This document shows, piece by piece, positions 13,370 through 23,070 of a stretch of 64,000 nucleotides of DNA. Position 1 is the first letter of the stretch; each line of letters starts with the position of its first letter. The notes beneath the pieces are model-generated. The model worked only from the letters and a program-made list of their open reading frames with translations. It was not told the origin of the DNA and ran no database searches. The stretch is from Physcomitrium patens (Eukaryota > Streptophyta > Bryopsida > Funariales > Funariaceae), in contig NC_037253.1 in the NCBI RefSeq assembly GCF_000002425.4, forward strand, positions 13,679,421 to 13,743,420, given 5' to 3'. A program made the translations under genes and the position numbers.

Positions 13370-13767
13370 ATGTCTTTGAAGAAAAAAACTGCAACAGCCT
13401 GCACTACATTATCTCAGTCACAAAATCAGAATCTCACGACCCTGGAAGGATGTCATGTTCAACATTTCCAGCAAATAAATTGCACACCGTCCACAATTAA
13501 CGAGTATCTAGCCAAATTGCCAGATATACACAGTGGGGAACTCAAGCAGCATGAGAGATTCACTCATGAGCACCAGGACTTCCTTGATAGACTTCGAAAA
13601 GCCAATTATAATCACTGCATCATAGGTACGAATACAAGAGATACATTGGAGAATATAGTATTCTTCAATGTTTTTAAAAATTACAACTTCTCATCCATAT
13701 GATCGTAGTATACATTGCAGGAGATAAACTTTACAGCCAACTACCTGGAGAGGCAGTCCATGTCTGT
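13370..13767 (+). CDS. Unidentified spliced reading frame, possibly partial
   Basis: Two exons, 13370-13625 and 13721-13767, are joined by a GT-AG intron whose removal keeps the frame. The second exon ends at a strong donor (TGT|GTGAGT). The translation starts MSLKKKTATACTTLSQSQ, contains a charged region (GELKQHERFTHEHQDFLDRL) and ends KLYSQLPGEAVHVC. A TAG directly precedes the ATG, so this is either the true start or an exon beginning at AG|ATG. I find no later exon before carrier B, whose gene lies on the other strand. It could be a small gene, a gene fragment or a transcript remnant. No domain is recognised. Confidence 0.4.
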
Positions 13768-14380
13768 GTGAGTACCATCATTGACATAATACATTCTATA
13801 ATGCTGAATGCACCCTTCTCACCCTAACCTGTGATTAATATACAATTAAATATGTAGCACTTTAGCTCTCACACACGCACACCCTCAAGAAGTACCCCAG
13901 ATATCAACTGACCATTTTCACACCCATTCTATCCTGCCAATCAATTTCCTGGTCTGCTCAAGCAAGCTCTACAACAAATCCCCTATCACCACTCCAGAAA
14001 GAAAAATTCAAGAGTTCCTATACATTCAACTCGAGCGAATGCCCTAACAAATTACTTCCCTAATAACTCCCATTTAAAGAGTCGAAGGGCAGCAAATTCC
14101 TGTGCTTAATCTCAAGCTCGCCGCTCCTAATTTACCGGCTTCACCCTGAAAAAACCATAAACCATACTTGCCTCAGATTCATTTCATTCGTTAGAAACAT
14201 TCGACTTGACAATCCAGTATACATATATTTTCAGGTAAATTCGGGAGGTTTTTATTCCAAAAGATTTATTTATTTTTAAATCGCACATAATTACATGCAA
14301 ATGATCTATACGATGATTTAGCAGCAAACGATGAACAATACAGTACAAGATATCTAAACGTACCTGGTCACGTCACTGCT
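13768..14380. other. Intergenic DNA downstream of carrier B
   Basis: Probably the 3' UTR of the - strand carrier B plus spacer. A donor-like CAG|GTACGT lies about 20 bases after the carrier B stop, so an intron in the 3' UTR is possible. No gene is seen. Confidence 0.4.
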
Positions 14381-15367
14381 TCACTCTTGTGGTTTGGCAG
14401 ATAAGCGCTTAAGAAATTCGTAAGTTGTAATCATGGTAGTAGCAGACATTGACATGCTAGCCCACCGTGGGCCAAAGCCCCTGTAAAGTGCTTTCCAACC
14501 ACCGTCTTTAACAAGAGTTTTCAAAGTCTGTCCGACAGTCGCACGCTTACCAGCCTCATTTTCTAAAACCTGAATTCGGGTTTTCACAGTATCAAATGGG
14601 GTCGTGACAACCGCTGCAAAACCCCCAGCACAGGCTGCACTGAATCCCTGCACACCGACAAGCATGGCTGAACTGGGCACACAAAGCTCGCCATCTTTCC
14701 CGCGATATCCTAGGGACATCCAAATAGACCTCTGAGTGACACAATAGGAGGCCCACCAAAGTGCATTAGATGGAGCATATGTCAATACCGACATGCCCAA
14801 CCCTCTGTACAGACCCCGCACACCGCCCTGTCTCATGATGGTCCGAAACGCATCAAAACCACTTTTGTACTTTACTGCAAGTCCCCCTTGGCCACCTTGT
14901 ACCATGAGTCTCTGAGTGACCACATCGATAGGAGTCCATACAAGCTGGGCAGCAGCAGAGGCCGTCAAGCCTGCTGCAGCATTGGCCACAGCCGCTGCAG
15001 TAGGCTCGGACATTCCTCCAAATTTCGTAGCGAGAGTAGTCACATTTGTTTTTGTAATTTCCAGAGTTGACATGTACAGCGCACGAGCCGGGATGGTTCC
15101 CATGAGAGAGGTGGTGAAACCTTTGTAAAGACCAGGGATACCCTGTGTTCTCAGTATGTTCAAGCCCATGATTGTGCAAGACTGGTTCACGGCCATAACC
15201 TGTTGTCGAGTTTTAAGAACCACAACCGGATAAAGTGTGGCCGAGACTCCGGAGAAAAGTGCAGCTCCCAACACGAAAAACTTGGACTTGTCAAGCATAT
15301 GCCAGTCCACATCTGCAGGGAGCCGTATCTCGGGAGCATGTTGCCGATGCTGTTGCTGAAGAGACAT
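14381..15367 (-). CDS. Mitochondrial carrier, SLC25A44 type (copy B)
   Basis: A 328-residue mitochondrial carrier in a single exon. The frame runs from the ATG at 15367 (MSLQQQHRQHAPEIRLP) to a TGA after SAKPQE. Signatures are YPVVVLKTRQQV, TPIDVVTQRLMVQG and TPFDTVKTRIQVL. The frame stays open further upstream without an ATG, so 15367 is taken as the start, supported by alignment with copy A. The two proteins are similar throughout the carrier fold. They differ mainly at the N-terminus, in the loop before the fifth helix (GYRGKDGELC here, CNQRNQEEGYE in A) and at the gene end, where A appears to have an intron and B does not. The likely site is the mitochondrial inner membrane; the substrate is unproven. 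Confidence 0.92.
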   Translation of the reverse strand: MSLQQQHRQHAPEIRLPADVDWHMLDKSKFFVLGAALFSGVSATLYPVVVLKTRQQVMAVNQSCTIMGLNILRTQGIPGLYKGFTTSLMGTIPARALYMSTLEITKTNVTTLATKFGGMSEPTAAAVANAAAGLTASAAAQLVWTPIDVVTQRLMVQGGQGGLAVKYKSGFDAFRTIMRQGGVRGLYRGLGMSVLTYAPSNALWWASYCVTQRSIWMSLGYRGKDGELCVPSSAMLVGVQGFSAACAGGFAAVVTTPFDTVKTRIQVLENEAGKRATVGQTLKTLVKDGGWKALYRGFGPRWASMSMSATTMITTYEFLKRLSAKPQE

Positions 15368-15853
15368 CCCAAGCGCAGCGTCTTGTTTCGTATTACTGAC
15401 TTCCGCCCTGTGTGCCACTGCTCTTAGCTGGAAATAACTTCCCAATAGATGCTCTCTCGGAAACTTCTTGAACTACCTTCAGGATCTCAGTCAATTGGTT
15501 GGTGATTCTCCTTCAGACAGCCCTGAAAGTAATAGGTTCCGACTCTTCTTTTTCTTTTCTTTTTTTTTACAACGCAAATGTTACTCCGGTCTGCTGTAAT
15601 TCCCGGAGGACATCCTCTCGCATGCTCAGATGTCACCTCTATAGGAGTGTGCTCTCTACATCGACTGCCACCCCCCCCCCACAAACACAAAAAATGAATG
15701 TGTCTCGGGGATCAGGCTAGCCTTAAAAGTTTTCTGATGTGTTCCAACCCCCTTTTCGTTCACACTTCGAGAACTTCTTTACAATATATTGCACAGCCCC
15801 TAAATGTACAAAATAGTACAGAAAAGGTGAAGGAAAAAAGAGAAACCCACTGC
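15368..15853. promoter_or_regulatory. Upstream region of carrier B
   Basis: Contains the CTTTT-rich tract (about 15542-15568) shared with carrier A and a C10 run near 15671. The segment 15620-15820 is similar to 10965-11310. It is probably the promoter and 5' UTR of carrier B and the 3' UTR of the - strand frame to its right. Confidence 0.4.
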
Positions 15854-16096
15854 TCACAGAATCAGTTTAAATGGGTAGATTAATCGCACAGGGGCCCGTC
15901 CCTCTCTGCATGCAAAAATCTCTACAGGAACGCCTGAAACGATGTGCATCTGCTCAAGCAATGTCATCCTCTTCTTAGTGGACTCAAGCCACCAAACTGT
16001 GCTCACTATATCGACTCTCACGGCAGCGTCAACAAAACCTTCCGTTGATAGAGATGCAAATTCCTGAGGTGCAATAAAATCACCTGCATGTTTCAC
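15854..16096 (-). CDS. Unidentified conserved frame upstream of carrier B, probably a 3' exon
   Basis: On the - strand an open frame includes QEFASLSTEGFVDAAVRVDI, VWWLESTKKRMTLLEQMHIV and FACREGRAPVRL before a TGA. Acceptor-like AG sites (CATGCAG, CCTCAG) lie just before this block, so it looks like the last exon of a gene whose 5' exons would lie to the right. An open segment at about 16306-16524 (GQFLEELRKSTLIGLACCEE) ends at a donor-like CAAAG|GTAAGC and may be an upstream exon, but I could not connect the two with confidence. The motif recurs upstream of carrier A (10340-10475), which supports real coding ancestry. I do not recognise the protein and assign no function. Confidence 0.45.
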   Translation of the reverse strand: MKHAGDFIAPQEFASLSTEGFVDAAVRVDIVSTVWWLESTKKRMTLLEQMHIVSGVPVEIFACREGRAPVRLIYPFKLIL

Positions 16097-17700
16097 CCAC
16101 TAATCAAATTCAGATCGGACAAAGACAGTAACACAAGTAACGGCCATCAGCAAGCGGCTTAAGCAAGCCAAAGTTATCCTCACCGATCACCTCACCAATT
16201 AAGAAACTAAAGCATCTCTCAAATCTGTACGGTTAAAGTCTCCGCGAAAATAGTCACCAGCAAAACTTCGCATACATGGACTGATCAAACTGAACACGCT
16301 CATCATCAACCGTGTCGGCACTGAAGCACAAATGTCAGCGACAAGCACAAATCGATCGTAGCCTTCATGGGAACACGCTTACCTTTGCAACCGAAAATAT
16401 GAGAGGAAAGAATACGCGAAGGCCGTAGAAAAAGGCCCTCTTCACAACAAGCTAAGCCGATCAACGTTGATTTTCGAAGCTCTTCTAAGAATTGACCAAT
16501 TCCTTCAAGCCTCCAACAAACCACGACGCCTGACCGGCTACTTTACCTCTCTGCAAACCGATACTCAAGGGTTAGTCCACAACTGAAATTCCTCGCAACG
16601 CCCCCATTTTCCACCAAATCAATCGAAACCAAAGCCATTCAAACCACCTGAAACAGAGCACCATTTCCCCTACAACGCCGAGAACGTGCGAGAATCACCA
16701 GAGGCAAGAGCGAAACGACGATGGGCAAAGAAGTGGAGGCGAGAAGAGGAATTGGCAACTCGAAGATGGGCACTCCTACTCTCATCCAGCCTTCACCCCT
16801 CCTCACAGTGCAGGTGTCTATATGCCCCAGCAGAACGGGTCACCGGCAGTATCCGGTCATCCAGCCGATGCCCGTCCGCGGTGAGAGAACAAAAGCACCG
16901 TTCCCCACCGGTTCCCGTCCCCCCTTTTTTTTTATCTGCTTTACCCCCCAGCCCCTGGGGGTGCGTTCTGCTGAGAACAAATGATAAAAAGCATATTGTT
17001 TGTATCTAGACCTCACTGACAGTTGCTTTATGGTTGGACTCCCAGTCTGAGAGGCAAGTAATGAGGCCCACATTCGCCTGCCTCTGTGTTATCCACTCAT
17101 CCCGGGCAGGCCCCCAAAAAAAACCAAAAGAGACAGAGCTCTCTTTGACAAAGCGAGAAAGCTAACTCGGGCTGGAGCTGTCAACCCACCACTCGATGAC
17201 TCAACCAGGGCAGAAATGGAAAGAATGTAGGGTCGGAAATAGGAGAGCCCCAAATTGGTGTGTCTATTGTGAAGTGCTTCCTTGCAGTGTTCGGAGAACG
17301 GAAATCATCAGTTGTGTCACGTTCATCTATAATCGTCATTCTTAGGGCTCCCTCTATATTCCAGGCGGCTGCACGATTGGGATATAAACTTAGGAGGATT
17401 AGTACTACACTGCAAAATAAGCACGCAAAATAAACTAACAAATGTTCGAATAAACCACGCAAGCTAGTGTCATCACAGGTACAAAATTCTGCGCCCAATT
17501 CTTCAGCCTCCATGAAAACAACGAGGGAAGTTTCTAGAGAGGGAACAATAAACAACAAACTGCTTCCTCGAAGTGGGAAATTTAAATGGTCTTTCAACAG
17601 GAGAAACCCGGTTTAACAAAAAAAACAAAAACAAAAACAACAGTTGTGAATATGTCCCCGCTGTCATAAAACTAAAAGTACACCTCATCCAGTCTTCAGA
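16097..17700. other. Intergenic DNA, possible 5' part of the unidentified gene
   Basis: Apart from the possible exon at 16306-16524 (-), nothing is assignable. A perfect 7-bp hairpin (CCCCCAG, 3-nt loop, CTGGGGG) lies at 16945-16961. An A-rich (AAAAAC)n stretch lies near 17620-17640. Confidence 0.35.
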
Positions 17701-17716
17701 TTATCGCTTCGGACTG

Positions 17717-17731
17717 CAAACCCTAACCCTA
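17717..17731 (+). promoter_or_regulatory. Double telobox (AAACCCTAACCCTAA)
   Basis: Two overlapping telobox units. In plants such motifs occur in promoters of growth and ribosomal genes, where they bind Myb-like telobox proteins. No adjacent gene could be assigned. Confidence 0.45.
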
Positions 17732-17874
17732 ATATTCACCTATTCTGGGCATGGAGGCGGGCACAAATCGTGCGCACACGGGAACTCGGAGCAACAGCGC
17801 ACGCTCCCAAGCAAATCCGAAGAGCGTGCGCATGTCCCAGAATAGAGAGATGGGGCACGCTCCTAACACGGTCT

Positions 17875-17890
17875 ACGTGGACGTCCACGT
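17875..17890. promoter_or_regulatory. 16-bp perfect palindrome with three ACGT cores
   Basis: ACGTGGACGTCCACGT equals its own reverse complement and holds ACGTGG and CCACGT, both plant bZIP/bHLH (G-box/ABRE-like) cores. A regulatory role is inferred from the motif alone. Confidence 0.4.
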
Positions 17891-17932
17891 GGATTTTGGA
17901 GGGTAGTGTTTGATCCCCACCCTTTATTTGAG

Positions 17933-17997
17933 CATTCTCGTTCACAACCTTTCGTTCCCAATCCTTAACATTCTCGTTCCCAACCCTTCGTTCCCAA
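17933..17997. repeat. 36-bp tandem repeat, about 1.8 copies
   Basis: The unit starts CATTCTCGTTC and is repeated at 17933 and 17969 with a few changes. It lies in the last unique DNA before the AT-rich block. Confidence 0.65.
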
Positions 17998-18060
17998 ACT
18001 GGGACATGCAAATCAAATCCAGGGCGGTGATGGGGGTGATGGATGATCATTCATTCGTTT

Positions 18061-19941
18061 GATGTAAACGAGCTAAATTCAAAGAGCGTAGGCGTCGGAC
18101 TATGGATGAAAGTTCGTGAAAGGTGAACAGATAAGTTTGAACCTGGATTCACCTATTGCACATTGGCACTTTCCAGCTTATCACCCGTCTTTTTTCCTGT
18201 CCATGTGGACTTTAGAAAAGCCTCTTTTCCCCTCACATCCACAAATGTGTAAAAAATGGAAGAGAAAGGGGAGGTGACAGATGTGAAGTGTATAATGCCA
18301 TGCATTCATATTAGGATGAACTGTTGTGGGTTTTCATCCATCCATTCGTTCATCCGCCTGCTTCTGCCCTTGGAGGATACCTAAACGATGTGTAATGTGA
18401 CGCTGATTAACTCCCGGTCATTTTTTTATTTTTTTTATTTTTTTAGTTCTTTTCTATTCTTTCGGAAGTTCGCTCAATAATAACACACTTGGATGTAGAA
18501 AACAGACGTCGTATAAACAATCATAGACAAATACATTTAGAATATCACAATTGTATTACAATTTGGAAAAAAGAATAACTTTATATTTAATGCTTTTTAT
18601 AACATCAATTATTGATTCAAATTGTATACAATAGTAACTCTAAAATATATTTTAAAACATATTAATTAGAAGCAACTCTTAAGTCTACATTTTAGATTGC
18701 ATGTATAATATTTTTAAAGCAAATGCAAAGGATGACAACTATTTTGATAACTAAACTTGATCAATTATCAGATTTTGATACATATGATTATTATTTAATA
18801 AACCAATTCTTAATATATATTTTAAATCCAAGTAATTTCATAGTTTTCTTAAATAATTATATTGAAATACCTTAAAATTATATGATGTCATTTTTTAGTA
18901 CAAATAAATACATATTTTACAAAATATACATCACAATGCAAACAATGCAAAAATTGTAGACTTACAAATAGTGCTTGAGGAATTGAAAGGATCTATAGAA
19001 AGTGTGAAGATTTAGATTGAGGTTAAGGGCAAGAGGTAACAAAATTGGATTGATTGTTTAATGAAGGATCTAGAGAAAGTGAAGGAAACAAATTAGACAA
19101 ATTGTGCAAATTATGGTGTTAAAAATATATTCAAAAAAAAATTCATAGAATTCACATTAGACATTAAAAAGCTCTTGTATGAAGAGAAAGAACATATATT
19201 TGTAATGTTGCAATGGATGTTATTTTTTGATTTAGAAATGACTACAAAATATATAATCATTGTGTTGTATTATAAGATCACATTAGAATTATGTTCCATA
19301 TGTTTTTCACTACTACAAAGTTAAGAGCGATTGAATGATCTTCTAATACTACTAAGTGCAAATAATATTAGAAGAGAAGATAAAGGAGCTTATGAAAGAA
19401 AAGTTGTTTATTAATATATAAGCATGTATAAAAGATGAAATATGACTTTTTTATAGACCAAAGTGGATTTTTTAATAAATAACAAAAAATACATGGTTAG
19501 ATAAGTTGAATATCTTATGTTTATCACTAAAAAGATGAAAGAATAATTCAATATAGAATGTGAAATGCTAAAATTTGAGACTTTTTATGTAAGTAAAAAA
19601 TTATGATATCTTAAGAGTAATGATGTTTAGGTTATAATCCACTTTATCTAAAAGTTTTTTAAAATTTAATATTCTAATGTGTAGATGACATCTTTATCTT
19701 ATTAAAGTTATTGATTATATTAGTTTTTTTTATTTTGATTAATTTAAAACCATTTGCAAAAAAACATAGTGGCTTTATAATTATTTGGTGATATTGGTTC
19801 TTCAACAAAGAATTATTACTATAGAAAAATTATGATATTATAGTAGAGAAATTAAAGAGTGAAAATGGGAGCAAAAAAAGAATCGAAAAATATGATTTAA
19901 AGATGTTGAAAATAGTGAAGTTCTTTGTGATAGCAATCTAT
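18061..19941. other. Transition into AT-rich, repeat-derived DNA
   Basis: Composition changes sharply near 18.45 kb to strongly AT-rich DNA. At about 18940-19440 the + strand shows decayed coding texture (LEELKGSIESVKI, FTLDIKKLLYEEKEH) with several stops. I cannot name its source. No intact gene is seen. Confidence 0.4.
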
Positions 19942-20814
19942 TATCAAGGTCATGAATCTCAAACAATTAAAAGATCATTGTACTCTTGTACGACATAAAA
20001 CGTCTATAAAATAGGACTAATATATCTTAAGAGTCTAACGCCCTTCTAATCCATAGCAATATAAAACCTCATCATAAAGTAAGACAAAATAGACTAGAAT
20101 AAAATTAAACAAAGCTAAATAGAATACGACACAAAAGACAAAATTGAGCAAACGAAAATAGAATAGAACAAAATTGAACAAGAAGATGTAAATCCAAATT
20201 TTACTAAGAAAAAAGATCCAAAGCTATATTTGATTAAATGCCCGAAAAGCCCTAGCCAATCACCTTGGACTTTCTAAAATATTCTTAAATAATGGATCCT
20301 TCTTAGATAACTGTCCTAAATATCTTATCTATACTCTGTTATAAACTAGATAATCACTCAAAGATGATATTATATTAAACTGAATTGATTGTTGCCAAAG
20401 ACAAAAGATTAAAAAATCTTAAAAAAGACTAAAAATTAAAAAGGTGTTAAGAAGAATGAAGAATGCTTTACTCTTGCTTTCACATATATTATTTAACTAG
20501 GAGCTATGTAGTAATGTTCTATAGGACCTCCAACATATGTTTAACTTGCAAAACACATGACTTAACTTAGAAGGCAAGTTTTATTTATGTATGCCACATA
20601 GTTTGCTTATATCACAAGCTGCCAATACATAACTAACTTATTAGTCAAGTTTCTAACCTATCAATTAATTACAAATATGTGTAAAATCAAAGTCACATCT
20701 ATAAAGCTTTTAAAAAGCTATTCTATAAGTAATTATCAAATTTATTTATTTTAATTTATTTCTATCTATTCATATTATCCAAATAATTATTTGAATATAT
20801 ATATATTTATAAAA
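19942..20814 (-). repeat. Decayed 3' LTR of the chromovirus remnant
   Basis: Matches the family LTR in the stretch around AACTAGGAGCTATGTAGTA and in both flanks. It is longer than the usual 544 bp because of about 0.3 kb of extra sequence near its left end. Edges are approximate. Confidence 0.6.
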
Positions 20815-21689
20815 ATATTTCTTTTTTTAGAGATGGATTCCACACATAACAATAATTACATGTTGATGAAGTCTAAGATGTGACAGAATATATTTGTTAT
20901 ATACTCTGATCTTTTTTTCTTTAAAGATAGTTCATATGTCATCTTAGCTTTTAATAATATCTCATTTTAGGGCAAGAAGACCACCGAGTTATTTGATTGT
21001 TGTTGAAGCCTTTGTAACTTCTTCTAAACAAAATATTTGTAACAGCACGATGAGTTGTTTCTATCTCCAATAAAATCACCAAATATTGAAAATTTCTTCT
21101 AAGATTATGATGCCAAATATATTATATCTTGCTATTTATTTGAAGGAGAATATATTCTTGAAGATCTTCATCTCTACTACATTGTCTTCAAGGCTATATC
21201 AATTGCAATGTCTTATCTAATAGGTTAACAAATAATAGTTCATGTGTGGAATGTGTTATTTTTTCTTTTTTATTACATTACTATTATAAATACATAAAAA
21301 CTACAAACAAAGATAGAAGGTAGAATGCAATCTTTTTTAGAACTTGTTACTTTTATAGAAAATATTTCATATTATTTATATTAGTTTTGATAGATGTCAT
21401 CAATAAAAAGTATCAACATTCTTTTTTTATATTTGTAAGATTTTTAGTTGACTTTTATGTGTATTTATTAATATTGTATGTGTGTTAATGAAGAAGATAT
21501 TCTAAGCTTTGGCACCTCTTTGAATCTTAGACTTCTTCTACCTCAAATTCGTGATTGTTATTTACTTTTCTATGAGAGAGTAGCATTTTTCTTCTTTTTG
21601 AGATATTTACTATCTTATATGGCTTAAAAAAGAGATATATAGAATCTAAGATGAATCTTTATAAACTTTAGTGTTGCAATACATGTTGT

Positions 21690-23070
21690 CTTGTTTGGAA
21701 ATGCATTGGGTACCTGGTTGTGGAAGGTGAAGTTGTATTTTTATAAATATCCAAGAAATCTTAATAGATTATGCCCATATAAGAAGAATGCAATTTTAAT
21801 TTTAATTCAAAAGTGCTTAAAGCTAGTACAAAGTGCTCAAAAATACTCTTCTTAAAAACCTCAATCATACATAAATTCCAATTGCCTTATTACTTTCATA
21901 ATTAGGTAATTTTGATTTTTCTTTGCAAGTCCTAATCATAATTAATGAACTTTGGTAAGTTGTAATTCCTAATCTAATTATCCACTTAGTCCAAAATTTT
22001 GCATACAAATGCAACTACAAGTCTTTTAAATGCTCTAAAAAAATTAGTCCAAACTAACTTACAAATTTTGAGAAAAAGTCCAAAAACTGCATTGACATTA
22101 TTTGGCTGCCAATTTAAAAGTTGGTGCAGATATTCCAGTAGCAATTTCTCCTTCTTCAACTGTTGACTTCAAGTCAAAATTAATTTTTAGCTTGATCTTG
22201 AAGTCCTCCACTACCATGCCAAATTTTCCTCTTGATCCACCTAGTAGATCTTCACATATCATAGAAATCCTAACTAATCCAAACTGCTAATTTTTAATAT
22301 CTTCTTATATCAAAATCCAGATATCTCTCAATTACATCGTTAGATTAACAAAAAAAATTACACATACTTAGTACATTCAATCAACCAAGTATTATCAAAT
22401 TTTGAAATATAGATGTAATACCAATTGTAAGAACTAGTTAAGAGTGCTAGCCCTAATTGTAGTACATAAATTCCAAATCACTGATACAAACCTTGACTTT
22501 GAACAACAATTACAAAGTCATTTCAAGCCTTCTGAATATAAGCCTTATAACTTTGGAATTAACTTAAAGCTAGTTCACAAACTCTAATTGTTGATCTCTG
22601 AATGCTCCCCTATTATGCCCTAGGCGGTCGTTTTAGTAGGTGGAGGTCTGATTTTGACCTAATCCTACAAATAGTCGACCCATAAGTATCAATCTAACTT
22701 ATCTTAGGAATTTTTTAGTCCAACCCTATCCTCAACTTAATCTTAGTATCAACCATACTAATTATTTATTCTTTTTAATCTAATTTTATTAATTTATGAT
22801 ATTTTTAAGGCAATAAAAGAATTCCTATAATTTAGAAGATAAAATTATTAATCAATTTTTAATCTATTAGCTATTAAGATAAAAAAAATAAAAAAAAATA
22901 AAACTAAGATGCTTTTATAAAAGCCATATTTAAATATCTTGAATTATTATTAAATTATAATTATTAAATATTAATTAAAATTTTATTTTTGATTATATTT
23001 TTATCATATAGTTGTATTACAACACAACATTAGTAGATATAATTAATAAGCAATTGACTTGATTTGTTTA
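21690..23070. mobile_element. Unclassified insertion of about 1.4 kb inside the chromovirus remnant
   Basis: Similarity to the young element stops near 21.69 kb and resumes near 23.07 kb. The intervening DNA has no match elsewhere in the window, starts near TGTCTTG and contains a moderately GC-rich patch (CCTAGGCGGTCG, about 22620). It could be a solo LTR or a non-autonomous element. No terminal repeats were established. Confidence 0.4.

Noticed and set aside
16945-16961. Perfect 7-bp hairpin CCCCCAG/CTGGGGG
   Set aside because: Short and isolated in a C-rich stretch. No terminator role is expected in a plant nuclear gene.
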